Below are positions 33,868-44,123 of a DNA stretch of 64,000 nt, piece after piece. Source of the stretch: Gautieria morchelliformis (lineage: Eukaryota; Basidiomycota; Agaricomycetes; Gomphales; Gomphaceae); contig WHVA01000089.1 of the NCBI GenBank assembly GCA_015179125.1, positions 216,162-280,161 on the forward strand, in the 5' to 3' direction. The notes beneath the pieces were generated by a model. The model was not told the DNA's origin and ran no database searches. It saw only the letters and a program-made list of their open reading frames with translations. The position numbers and the translations under genes are program-made. Numbering within the stretch: the stretch's first letter is position 1; every line of letters begins with the position of its first letter.

Positions 33868-34850
33868 GTCACAAAATCCGACGCATCTTCCACTTCCAAT
33901 GCACCATGTTCCGCATTTTCGGAAATTCCTTCCGCAGTGGGCACTCCGCTTATGTCTGCGAGTGCGAGGAACTCTGGAAGGAGCTCAAGCTTCTCCTCTG
34001 TGGTCATAAGCCGGATGTCAAAGGCTTGGGGGCACTCGTGGGCATAGTGGCCTGGTTGTCGGCATCGGAAGCAGGTGATGGTTCCATGGCCTTTTCCGCG
34101 CATGCGGTCAACATCCATCGGGGCAGGGCCACTCTTCGAGGGAGGGGGGCTAGGGTTCCTAATAGGAGCAGGTGGAACAACCGTCGGGAATATTTTCCGT
34201 GTCAGAATGAATGCACTTCCGGGTTTTGGCACGGGTGGAGTAGGACAAGCGGAACTGCGTGTCATGTTCCAGTTTGTTTCCACAAAGGCCTCTTTTGCTT
34301 CCCTATTTCGGGACACCCTCCGCGCAGCTTGGTACCATGCTTCTGGGTCATCGAAATCCGGAGCTCCATCCCCAAGCAGCGCAACTTGGTTCTGGAGTGT
34401 CGGATCAAGCCCTTGTCGGAATTTGATGACGATTGTTTTGTCGTCGTCATACTCCGCAAGGTCGATGAGCTCCAGGAAGCGGTCAATGTAGTCATCGACT
34501 GGATCCTTGGCCTGGTACCAGCTGGTCCCCTCGAGCTTCGTAAGGGCTGTGATCTGCTCATTTTTCGGGCAGAACTGGTCGGAAAATGTTTTCTCGAAGG
34601 CGTCCCAGTCCCGGAAGTAGTTCCCCTTGCCCTTTGCTTCATGTCGGATCACCTTGTTTGCAAAATGGGCTGCGCGATCCGACTTGAAAAAGGACAATGC
34701 CCAGTGAATCCGAGCCTGGTCGTTCGGAAAGAGGTCTCCGACAATTGCGAAGTAGATGCTGCATGTGTTGAAGAATGCGCATCCCTTCTCCCGATCTCCG
34801 TCAAAGTCCGCCGGAGTTGCGGGTTTGACCTTTGCCAACTTCGCGGACAT
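33855..34850 (-). CDS. Gypsy Gag (capsid and zinc knuckle)
   Basis: A 331-residue Gag with the capsid-like retrotransposon Gag segment (ARIHWALSFFKSDRAAHF through FRQGLDPTLQNQ), a Pro-rich linker and a single CCHC knuckle, CFRCRQPGHYAHEC. No stop interrupts it. The end overlaps the start of pol, as in elements that make Gag-Pol by -1 frameshifting. The element as a whole is truncated, so the protein could act only in trans. Confidence 0.8.
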   Translation of the reverse strand: MSAKLAKVKPATPADFDGDREKGCAFFNTCSIYFAIVGDLFPNDQARIHWALSFFKSDRAAHFANKVIRHEAKGKGNYFRDWDAFEKTFSDQFCPKNEQITALTKLEGTSWYQAKDPVDDYIDRFLELIDLAEYDDDKTIVIKFRQGLDPTLQNQVALLGDGAPDFDDPEAWYQAARRVSRNREAKEAFVETNWNMTRSSACPTPPVPKPGSAFILTRKIFPTVVPPAPIRNPSPPPSKSGPAPMDVDRMRGKGHGTITCFRCRQPGHYAHECPQAFDIRLMTTEEKLELLPEFLALADISGVPTAEGISENAEHGALEVEDASDFVTCSG

Positions 34851-34856
34851 CCTCTC

Positions 34857-35228
34857 TTACGCCAGTTCCGCTTTTCTGAAATCCGGCTCATCCAGCATTG
34901 CATTTCCACCACCTTGTGGAATATCTAACTTAGCCAAAATCGTTTGTAAGGCTGTTTCAATCACGTCGGTCTTCATCCGGTTCCGCGTCAATTCCTCCTC
35001 CATATTCCGAAGGCGATCATCTGGATCCATGTCAGAAGGGGAAATATGGGACGGGATTTCTGGGGTTGGGAGCTTGACGTAAGAAGAGGGGCTGTCATAT
35101 ACCGTGTGCGTGGAAGAGGTTGCGATCTCCGAGTCGCTGTCTCTGATTCCGAACGCACCTATGGCGAATGCAACGCACAGTGCGACCGCCGGTCCTCTAG
35201 GGAAGAGACTTTTCTGCTGTAAGGGCAA
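34857..35228 (-). CDS. Gypsy upstream frame, probable Gag N-terminus
   Basis: A 123-codon frame directly upstream of Gag, separated from it by one stop. It ends with a coiled-coil-like stretch (MDPDDRLRNMEEELTRNRM) that in related Gypsy elements belongs to the N-terminus of Gag. The first 40 residues may be noncoding leader. The stop at 34857 could be a mutation splitting one Gag, or a true separate start. Confidence 0.4.
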   Translation of the reverse strand: MPLQQKSLFPRGPAVALCVAFAIGAFGIRDSDSEIATSSTHTVYDSPSSYVKLPTPEIPSHISPSDMDPDDRLRNMEEELTRNRMKTDVIETALQTILAKLDIPQGGGNAMLDEPDFRKAELA

Positions 35229-35422
35229 CCCTGGCTGGTTGTGGAGATCACACTACCACACAACTGACAAGGGGAAATCCAAAGAGAAAAGTCTAAGGAC
35301 CCCCAATGTCAGCGAGCCCGTATTATACTACGCTGCGCAGCCAGGGACAACACTTGGCACCCGCCATCAACCCTGCATCCCCCTGACCTCCCTGACCCTC
35401 GATCGACCCTTGATGCCACCTA

Positions 35423-37657
35423 TTATGCGAGTCGCTTGATTTCCGACACTGTTCCGGGAGTGGAAGTTGGAAATTGGAGTGGAACTGGCAAGGCGAACAG
35501 AACTGGTGGAAGTTCTCCCAGAAGCGGAATCATTTCCGAAAGCGGAGGTGGAGATGGAATTGGAACTGGAAGCGGAGTCGGAAATGGAGTCGGAACTGGG
35601 AATGGAAAACAGGGTGTCCCCTGACAGGCAGTGCTTGCCGTTGCCGCTGCGCTCTCTGTGCAGCGCATCCCCATATTGTATCGGGATGCATCCTTGATCA
35701 TTCGGGCCATCTCGAAGAGCTGCTCTATTGAGCTGCTCTCGGCGTTGTAGCCCTTTTTGAGGACTTCGTTGCGCAGGGTTTCATGCAGCGCCGACACGAA
35801 CCGTCTCTGGAACGTGTAATCGTCTGGTGGCTGTATCATATGTGCTGCATATTTCGTGAGCTCGTTCAGCATCTCCTGAACAGTTTTCATGCCCTGCATG
35901 ACCGCGTCGAATTTATTTGAAGTGTGATGGTACGTCAGTGTGTGCAGGAACCTTTTTTGAAGGCCTTGCATCACAGTTTCCAGCGTCCAGTTGCGGACCT
36001 GGCGATCGAAGCGTTCTACGTTTCGAAGGAACCACTCCTGGGCTTCGCCGGTGAGGTGGGTGCCCACGTAGCCGACCTGCATGTCTATGCTGGTTGGTCC
36101 TAGGAGCCAATTCATTTTCAGCCATCGTAGGATGGCTGCCATGAAGATCTCAAACTCTTCGAGGTCAGATCCCCCGGCGTATGGCTCGGGGTGAGCCAGC
36201 TTCACGCCGGTTTTCGCTAGCACAGACTTCTCTGGGTCTGTGTCTGTGGCATCTGCTAACGCCACGTGGATCATCCGTGTGATCCCATCGTACGGCTCCA
36301 GCGGTATGACGTCAGCCTGATCCGGGATGCCCTGGCCTTCCGTTGGGGCCATGGATTGCTCATGCAGCTGTGACGCCGCACAGGGCAGGCTGTTGTATGC
36401 TCTGACGGGCCCCGGCCCCGGATTAGGCTCGGGATCGGGAGCATTTTGTGCTCTTGAGTCCAGGGGCATTTTGTGCCTGGTGTCCCCGGTCAGTCCCACG
36501 TTGCGGATCCGCAGCCTGCTGTTGTAGGCTGCGCGCGCCTGCCGTGCATCCTGTACGGCTTGTGTGAGCTGCTCGTTGGGCAGCTGAGCGGTGTGGCTGT
36601 GGGCCACTGTTTCTTCAGCATTTTTCGCTAGTAGCTCAAGTGCCCGCATATGGCGGCGTGCGGCTGCGGCTTCTTTACGCTGCCAGTGTGCGACTTCAAG
36701 CTCTAAGCTCTCGGTTGTCGTTTCAGAGTCAGGTTCTGAGGCGACCTGTTCCCTAACGATCTGTTGGATCGTCTTACGGCTGTCCGTTGGGGCAGCCGGT
36801 TGCTCTTGAGGTTCATTCCTGAACCTTACGTCCTGTTCGACCAGGACGGCTGGCAGTGGCATTCGCTTCTTGTCCCGCTCCTTTCGGCACCGGGCTTCCG
36901 CATCGTGACCGCGTTTGTTGGCTGTGGACTGTCGCGAGCTCGGATGTGTGGTGTCACGTTCCCCGCGTGGGCGGAGGGCCTTCTGGACATCCTCCAGCAT
37001 GGCTGCGTCCTGCAGCCTGATCTCCTCCGCCTGGTGGAGTTCCTTGCCGATTGCCATTAAGGCGGAGGCAGTGTTGTCAAGCTGTGATGCTAGCTGATCG
37101 TGCTTGTGGCGCGTGAGCGTGCTCCGGTGCAGCGCAGCCTGCACCTGCTTGTTCAGTGCCTCTGCCGTCTTGTGGTCGATGGTGTGAGCTCTCGAGCTCT
37201 TGCGACTTGAGCTCGAGTATTCCGAGCCCTGACCATCGGCTGGGGCTTGTCTTTTTTGCCGTTGTCCTCCTTCGGGGATGATCGTTGTCGCTCTACTTCG
37301 TGAGCGGCGGTTCGAGTCGTGGCTTTGTGCCTGCCTCAACGCTGATGCTCTGTTGTCTGACGACGGTGAGACTTCTCTGCCCTTTCCCTTGTCTCTGGGC
37401 AGAGGGGACCGGGGGGACGGCGCTGGCTTGTTGCCCGGCATTGTCTCTTCCTTGACCACGCTCGACGAGACATGGTCGGGATTTTCCTCGTCCTCCACTG
37501 GGGGGACGAGGGCGGTGAGATCTATGATCTCTCTGTCTTCTAGCGTCCTGGGCTCTTGGTCCAGGGTAGCATCAGCCGTCGTGTCGCTGGGCTGTGCCTG
37601 TGGCGTGGACGGCGAGCTTGTCGCTCGTGTCCATCTTTGACTGCATGGAATCATCAC
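35423..37657 (-). pseudogene. Second Gypsy-type Gag, 3' truncated
   Basis: A 744-codon frame. The first 450 residues are low-complexity, charged and partly coiled-coil. The C-terminal part is a retrotransposon Gag: HPEPYAGGSDLEEFEIFM, GTHLTGEAQEWF and FDAVMQGMKTVQEMLNEL. The last 50 residues are a Pro-rich repeat of PFPVPTPFPTPLPVP type, encoded by a GGAA-rich minisatellite at about 35460-35600. No zinc knuckle or pol follows; sequence changes near 35423. It is a different family from the Gypsy element next to it, and the two were probably joined by nested insertion. Confidence 0.7.
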
Positions 37658-38350
37658 GCTCGCAGCTGACAGTAGAAGGTCTACTGGAGGGTCTCAACGA
37701 TGTTTAGTTGTCGACGCAGCGATCTTTATCAAGATTGCTTCGAATCCACAATCGGTTGGACACATGGCAATCAACCGCAGGATAGTTCAAAAAGGTGTAA
37801 AGATGACGATCTTATGCCTTGAGTCACAAGGGCACACAGAACTTGACCAAGGTGTGGTATTCTGATGCTACATAGTGACAGTATAAGGGTAAGATGCGAT
37901 GGGAACCGCTGGCCGGTTCCCATGCATAAACTATACAGTGGGTCCCCAAGGGGCCCACTGGGATTATGTAATGGCTAGAATACATGTATGGTATCTAGGT
38001 TATTTACAAGTGCAGATGGCGATTTGCCATTGAGAATGCTGTTGCCGCAATGTTTTCATCGCGGGAATACTCTGAGTCAGAGTTGGACTCGATGATGGAG
38101 AGGAGGAAGGGATGACTCGCTTGCTGGGTGAAGGCGTGCGAGATGACACCCAGTGAGGCATGGTTCTGGGCAGAGGCCAGCGAGGAGCGTTGGCAAGGCC
38201 TCTACAGGGCCATGGATGAACCCGATGGCATCCCTCTGGGACACATCCATGCACCATGGCACCCCCAGCCCTGTCAGGCCTCCCAGCGGCCAGCCAGCCA
38301 GGTCAGCCACACTGTGCATGATGCTGTACTCATTGACGCTGTCTCCACCG
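37658..38350. other. Repeat-derived noncoding region
   Basis: No gene. The stretch near 37826-37885 (CACAAGG, AGAACTTGACCAA, CATAGTGA) resembles 57685-57735 in the same order and strand. It therefore belongs to a dispersed repeat, possibly an LTR or element end. Its orientation relative to the neighbouring Gag genes differs between the two places, so I do not assign it to either. Confidence 0.45.
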
Positions 38351-38420
38351 CCCAGGCTGCGCATCCACACTCCAGGCCGCGCATCCATGCTCCAGGCTGC
38401 GCATCCATGCTCCAGGCCAT
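38351..38420. repeat. 20-bp minisatellite
   Basis: Three full units of about TCCAGGCTGCGCATCCATGC (38351, 38371, 38391) and a partial fourth. Units differ at one to four bases. Confidence 0.85.
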
Positions 38421-39370
38421 GCCAGGCTCGCATGGGTGACAGCACACGCCCAATGGCATTCTTTACAGTATCTGCATATGCACAGTACACACCGGGGAAC
38501 ATCCTACCATACTGGGATGCACTGGGAGAACCACAGTGCAGGTTGCAGCACAGAAACACTTTATAAAAGTGCCTCAAGTCCCTTTAGTCAGTATCCCCAC
38601 ACCTTGGGCAACTGAGCTGATAATGAGGTATATGACCCAAACCTTTATGAAGTAGATGATACTGTAGCCGCACGACCAATGGCTCAATGATATTTTGCAT
38701 GACATGGAACTTCCACCAAGACAATGGCTCAAGGGTCCATGTGTTGATGACACACCCAATTATGGCTCAGACCCCAGGCTTGCCTTTCTTTATAGACTTG
38801 TATAAAACTTTACAGCACCATTTTTTTCTACAGTACTTATGTTGAAACCCTTGGAAAAAGAAAGTCACAGAGAATGAGGAGAGCATAAGTAACTCAGTGA
38901 AAAAAGTGGGGAAAGGGGAGTGACCAAGCCAAAGATGGACCGAGAGGCACAGGAATGTGCAAAAAAACAGCCTAATCAGCTCTACAAAAATTTGTTCTGG
39001 ATTGAGCATTAAAAGCCATTGTAAAGCAGCTATTAAGTACACCCTACAGTATAAGTACTTATATCTTACCATGACACAACCAACTGGATGGAGGCTCAGA
39101 AGCCACCGTGATGCGTTACAAGCGCCCAAAATGGCTCGGCTCAAAGGGCGCTGTGACATGTTATTGAGCCATTGGTCGTGCAGCTACAGTAGGTATATAT
39201 GAACATCCCATACAGTGAAAATGCTTATAATCATCATGCCTTTTGAGGATATACATGCAGGGAACACATGACATACAGGACATGGGAAACATGAGAACGG
39301 AGGATATATTTTACATGACACATTTTATTTACCCCAATATGTTTGACCTTACCAATGCATTTGACCCACC
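38421..39370. other. Noncoding interval left of the Helitron terminus
   Basis: No supported gene. It holds the right arm and most of a 29-bp inverted repeat pair (38660-38688 and 39163-39191, one mismatch) and several other copies of an AATGGCTCA motif. It is probably the body of a non-autonomous Helitron ending at 39398, but its 5' end (TC after A) could not be located. Confidence 0.4.
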
Positions 39371-39398
39371 CCCGCGCAAAGCGCGGGTACCCACCTAG
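39371..39398 (+). mobile_element. Helitron 3' terminus
   Basis: The stem CCCGCGC, loop AAA and stem GCGCGGG are followed seven bases later by CTAG and then T. A GC-rich hairpin about ten bases before CTRR, with insertion between A and T, is the defining 3' end of Helitrons. Confidence 0.65.
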
Positions 39399-39648
39399 TT
39401 ATCAGTAACTTGGGCACTGAAAAATTGGTGCATAATGTACTTATATTATGGAAGTGCCACGAGTTACTGCAGTGCCGGGGGTTGTTCATTGGAATGGTAA
39501 GAATCTTAAAATTACACCATTTGAAAAGTACTGTGGCGCTAGGATGCTCGACAGCCAACAATGAGATCAGAGAGGTACATGGAAAAAAGAATTGGTTCGC
39601 TGCGACTCCTCTACGTTAAAAAACGCACGGTAGATCAGCGACTCTGGA

Positions 39649-40085
39649 CTAACTTCCGTTGTTGCAACTTGTTCCTGGCCGGCAACCCTTCCCACCGATG
39701 TAGTTGTTGCATTGACACGGTGCCGCACAGTTACACTCTACATCGGAAGGTTCAGCCTTGCCATCAGGCTGTTACAATCAAATAATGCAAGGGGTACTGT
39801 CAGAGTATATCAGTCAATAGATCTAAGTTAGTGCTCACCCCACTTGGCGGTAGAGGCAAAACCTCGAAGTTCGACTCCTTATGTGAAGAATCTGATCTGC
39901 TGCCAGCAAGGTCGGCGGTGGATGCATTCACAGGGACTATATGCGTACTTGGGCTTAACCTGGCTTAGGCCGCAACCACAGCCGCAACGACATGCTCCAC
40001 TCTTGTCGGTTTTAGAGGAGGAACAACACTGCTGCAGAAGGATGAGAGTGCATACCGAACGAGTCTGGGAAATACGCACAGCCAT
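39649..40085 (-). CDS. Cysteine-rich metallothionein-like protein, left copy
   Basis: This is the mirror copy of the gene at 41680-42116. The proposed exons are 40085-39960 and 39768-39649, giving 81 residues with 13 cysteines. The first exon ends with GACRCGCGCGLSQ; the second has VECNCAAPCQCNNYIGGKGC. Paired CxC motifs, small size and lack of aromatics resemble metallothioneins, which bind Zn, Cu or Cd in the cytosol. The intron (191 nt) is long for this genome. Its GTTAAG donor and AACAG acceptor are guesses, since the first exon could also run on to a stop through PCECIHRRPC. I know no exact family match. Confidence 0.5.
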
Positions 40086-40267
40086 AATATGTAACGAATA
40101 CAACCTTTAGGTGCGCCAAATGGTCTGTGGAACGGAACGCTAATAACCTTGTCCGGAATAAGCGGAACCAATAAAAGTGTACGGCTGATTCTTTAACAAA
40201 ACGTTGAGGACGGCTAAGCGTAGGTGGAAGAGCTCTTGATGAATGAAAAAAATCAACACTCCCCGCA

Positions 40268-40274
40268 TTATATA
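40268..40274 (-). promoter_or_regulatory. TATA box, left copy
   Basis: TATATAA on the minus strand, 183 bases before the first ATG of the left cysteine-rich gene. It mirrors the box at 41491. Confidence 0.5.
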
Positions 40275-40450
40275 GCCAGCCACGTTGCATCTCCGACTGA
40301 TGCAAGCGTGTCTTTCTTTCCCTACTTACGCCGGTCATTGTCGGACCGCGACGGGAGCGTTGCATGCACAGTACTTAGTGGATAGCAGTCACGTGCTCGA
40401 ATCTCCCTTAGGCTGATTCTGCCGTTCTGCCCCGTTGTCGGTTACTGTAC

Positions 40451-41320
40451 CGCAGTCACTTGACCTGAATCCCCATTGATCTATTACGCGTGTTTTCACG
40501 CTACGCTCCTAAGCATTCTTCTCACAAGCCGCGTAGAAGGCGGGTCCTGTGACAAGGTACTGGGACCGGCTTTTGTGAAATCAAATGTAGCCGGATGTCA
40601 ATCTTATCGATGGAAAGCTGTGGGCATCACCTTCGGGTATTCCATTATGATCCTTCCTTTCTGGTATTGTTCCTTCCTACATGGTGTTCTTATACAACAC
40701 CGGCTCATGTCAGCGCTGCAAAACCAACCTTACACAGTAATTGGTCGAACGCATTCCACCAATCACGAAGGCGATAATGTTGGTGTTGCCGCAATTCGCT
40801 AGCCCTAAATAGATTTGGCATCGCTGGCAGAATAGTTGCTCAAGGAGTCCGCGGAATTCCATAATACCCAGAAGGACCTCGGTATTCTAAGCCTTTCTAA
40901 GCCTTACCAGATATGGACTCAAAGCTGCAGGGACACGACGACATTCCACGATGCATTTTAATGAATATACCCAAGGAAAGGTGTTCCAATTCGGCGGAAG
41001 GCCTGATCGGGCCACCTCGCACTGATGTTCAAGTTGTCCCGAGTACGAATTTGCAACGATGTCGCCCGAGAAGAGCCGTGGGGATTCTCACTGTGATTTA
41101 TATAATGGACCGCCGCTGTGTCAACTTGTGTCAAACATTCATCGATTACGATAATTATAATTAGCTTTGCTTTTATCTCTCGTAATTTGAGGCCCCATTG
41201 TATAGACAAATGTGCTTCTTTCCCCCACGTGGGGCTCTGCCGACAAGCCTGCATATCGAGACCTGTCGCGAGCCCTTGATTAAAACTTTGCATAGTAGAT
41301 GAATCACCCACTCAGTTCGT
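40451..41320. other. Unique core between the inverted arms
   Basis: An 870-bp spacer. No recognisable gene, transposase or repeat was found. It would serve, with the inner arm ends, as the shared upstream region of the two divergent cysteine-rich genes. Confidence 0.5.
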
Positions 41321-41490
41321 GTACAGTAACCGACAACGGGGCAGAACGGCAGACTAAGGGAGATTCGAGCACATGACTGCTATCCACTAAGTACTGTGCA
41401 TGCAACGCTCCCGTCGCGGTCCGACAATGACCGGCGTAAGTAGGGAAAGAAAGACACGCTTGCATCAGTCGGAGATGCAACGTGGCTGGC

Positions 41491-41497
41491 TATATAA
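41491..41497 (+). promoter_or_regulatory. TATA box, right copy
   Basis: TATATAA on the plus strand. The first ATG downstream of it is the proposed start at 41680, which supports that start. Confidence 0.5.
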
Positions 41498-41679
41498 TGC
41501 GGGGAGTGTTGATTTTTTTCATTCATCAAGAGCTCTTCCACCTACGCTTAGCCGTCCTCAACGTTTTGTTAAAGAATCAGCCGTACACTTTTATTGGTTC
41601 CGCTTATTCCGGACAAGGTTATTAGCGTTCCGTTCCACAGACCATTTGGCGCACCTAAAGGTTGTATTCGTTACATATT

Positions 41680-42116
41680 ATGGCTGTGCGTATTTCCCAG
41701 ACTCGTTCGGTATGCACTCTCATCCTTCTGCAGCAGTGTTGTTCCTCCTCTAAAACCGACAAGAGTGGAGCATGTCGTTGCGGCTGTGGTTGCGGCCTAA
41801 GCCAGGTTAAGCCCAAGTACGCATATAGTCCCTGTGAATGCATCCACCGCCGACCTTGCTGGCAGCAGATCAGATTCTTCACATAAGGAGTCGAACTTCG
41901 AGGTTTTGCCTCTACCGCCAAGTGGGGTGAGCACTAACTTAGATCTATTGACTGATATACTCTGACAGTACCCCTTGCATTATTTGATTGTAACAGCCTG
42001 ATGGCAAGGCTGAACCTTCCGATGTAGAGTGTAACTGTGCGGCACCGTGTCAATGCAACAACTACATCGGTGGGAAGGGTTGCCGGCCAGGAACAAGTTG
42101 CAACAACGGAAGTTAG
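41680..42116 (+). CDS. Cysteine-rich metallothionein-like protein, right copy
   Basis: The proposed exons are 41680-41805 and 41997-42116 (81 residues, 13 cysteines). Exon 1 begins MAVRISQTRSV and ends with CCSSSKTDKSGACRCGCGCG. Exon 2 carries CNC, CQC and two single cysteines before the TAG at 42114-42116. It is transcribed away from the left copy, so the two form a head-to-head pair inside the inverted duplication. The start is chosen as the first ATG after the TATATAA at 41491. Splice borders are uncertain. Assignment as metallothionein-like rests on cysteine spacing alone; a small secreted cysteine-rich protein is a weaker alternative, because no clear signal peptide is present. Confidence 0.5.
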
Positions 42117-42526
42117 TCCAGAGTCGCTGATCTACCGTGCGTTTTTTAACGTAGAGGAGTCGCAGCGAACCAATTCTTTTTTCCATGTACCTCTCTGATC
42201 TCATTGTTGGCTGTCGAGCATCCTAGCGCCACAGTACTTTCCAAATGGTGTAATTTTAAGATTCTTACCATTCCAATGAACAACCCCCGGCTATATCTTA
42301 TATATTGGATATGTCGTGGACTCATGTTCCCGATATGCGCTGCCTTACAGACAAAGCCTCATTCAATTTGTCTTGCTTGTGGTATTCTTAGCAGTCGAAC
42401 GAACCTCCCGGGTGTTATCAGACAGGATTGAATGTCACGTCCTCGTCAGGTGGTCCTTGCAGGGTCTGTCTCGGGATCATGTCAAGTAAAGATGTCTGGA
42501 ACCCTGACAAGCTTGAAATATGATGA

Positions 42527-43914
42527 TTAGATGGTCAGCGATTCTGTGAAGGCCCTTTCCCAACTGTGACAGGCGTCGATATCATGCTCGGCGAATTCTA
42601 AAAGTCTGCGAAGGTCCTCTCCAAGATCCAAGGCGCGCACATAGTCCATCGATATTCGTCCTGCCGCCTGCACTCAACTAAGTATAAGAATCAGGCATCG
42701 AAAAATATTGTATATACCTCGCGAAAAGCAGACCTCAAAGGTCCAGCTTCACTTGCGGTTGCCCATGATTCTTTGGTCGGCATGATCCGTCTTTCAATGT
42801 CATACTTTGGGTCGAAAATACCATCGAAACGCATAAACTTTGGATACACAGCGGCCAAGCAAGCTGGCAGCGCAGCATGGTACTTTTCAAGGTCACCGGT
42901 CAAGATGGGTCAGCGATTAGGAGAGAGTGAAATTTGGACATACTTCCCAGTCAATTATACCTGACACGATACCGTCGTTCGCCATAACATTCCTGACATC
43001 TAAATCATTGTGAAACAAAACAGGCCGGAGCATTGTAGGATCATCACGGGGAACCAAGCGGCGGGCCAATACGTGTAATCGTTCAAACAACTCCGGAACC
43101 GAAAATTCATACTCTGACTGGTCATCGGCCCTCCAGGGTTGTAACTCAGCAGCTAGATATCTGATAATTCCGTGAGACGAGTCCTCAGGGAGGGGAACGT
43201 CGCTCACTCATCGATGGTGGCATAAGGCCCGCCAGTTCTCGGGTCCGATGGAATTCTGACAAAAGGCCCGACAATGGGATGGTTCTCGTTTGTCAGCTTC
43301 TCCAACGAGCCGATAGACGGCATTGAGATCTTGAAAATACGCCCCATAGCCTCAGCTAGCGATTGAACGAACTTGATCTGCGTGGAATTTAATGAGTACC
43401 GCAAGGCCTCGAGAATTAAAGCAAGTCACCTTCTCTTCGGATGTCAATTTTGGCCATGCAGACCATTGATCTTCCCCATAAAGCCTCTCCATTACGGAGA
43501 ATGGTGCATCAACAGAATTGGAAGGGTCAAAGTCCCATACATAAATCTGTGGGACAGGCAGTGTCTGGTCGAGATGTTTCAGCAATTTGAGAACGAGAAT
43601 CTCTCGTGTGAGCCTATCTTGGATCCACTGGTAAGATTTCTCGTCAGTTTTGAAGTTATATGTGATCCTGGCCACCAATAGCTCCCCGTCAGCCATTTTT
43701 AACCCATAAACCTTTTAAAAGATGTTTATCTCGAGCAAGCTGAACGTTCCATGATGAGAGTTACCACGTTGAAAAAACCGCGTCCAAGTCGTGTGCAATC
43801 AAGGACTTCTCGTCCAAGCAACCGGTAGACAGCAGATTTTAGGGGGCCTAATGTTTGGTTGTTTAGTTGTGGATTGTAAATCGATGGTGCCTTTGAAGAG
43901 ATGTGGCAGGGCAT
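42527..43914 (-). pseudogene. Aminoglycoside-phosphotransferase-fold (APH) kinase, frameshifted
   Basis: The exons read on the minus strand. The N-terminal lobe starts MPCHISSKAPSIYNPQLN at 43914 and continues with GELLVARITYNF and FSVMERLYGED. The catalytic loop is FHNDLDVRNVMA (HxDxxxxN) near 42985-43020, and the metal-binding IIDWE follows. A C-terminal part runs through DYVRALDLGEDLRRLLEF to a TAA at 42527. Introns are short, with plausible borders. At about 43206 one base is missing in what should be the Trp codon of IDEW, which produces a stop. Fungal APH-fold proteins of this kind phosphorylate unknown small molecules. One frameshift could also be an assembly error, so inactivity is likely but not certain. 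Confidence 0.7.
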
Positions 43915-44123
43915 CTAAGCGAGGTCGAACTTGTCGTCAATAGCAAAACAATCATAACGTATGTACCTTATCCAGGGTTATCATGATCTAGCTAGACGAA
44001 CTGAAGTTTAATCGGTAAGGACGTAGAACCTGCACCAAGGGCGTATTTTGTGAGTAGGCTCCTGGTGGTTCGATGGAGACGTCTTTTCCGCCAACTAGCG
44101 CCCAAACTAACTGCGCCGCTGCT

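Larger units (their letters stand above)
39474..42291. repeat. 2.8-kb inverted duplication with 0.97-kb arms
   Basis: The left arm 39474-40450 and right arm 41321-42291 are reverse complements. I noticed only a six-base gap (near 40415) and two substitutions (near 39519 and 40403). The unique core is 40451-41320. The outer flanks do not match, and no target-site duplication or transposon-like terminal motif was found. Each arm carries the same small cysteine-rich gene and a TATATAA box. It may be a host inverted segmental duplication or a foldback element. The low divergence implies a recent origin or ongoing conversion. Confidence 0.9.

Noticed and set aside
39830-39890. tRNA-like GTTCGACTCC box in both inverted arms
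   Set aside because: The candidate A box is a poor match and only about 25 nt from the B-like box, and no cloverleaf could be drawn.
40012-41753. The 117-codon frame found identically in both inverted arms as a gene
   Set aside because: It overlaps the TATA box, leader and first exon of the cysteine-rich gene in another frame and shows no recognisable domain. Identity between copies only reflects the duplicated DNA.
39474-42291. Classification of the inverted duplication as a MULE or other TIR transposon
   Set aside because: No transposase in the core, no target duplication and no terminal motif could be seen, so only the inverted duplication itself is claimed.
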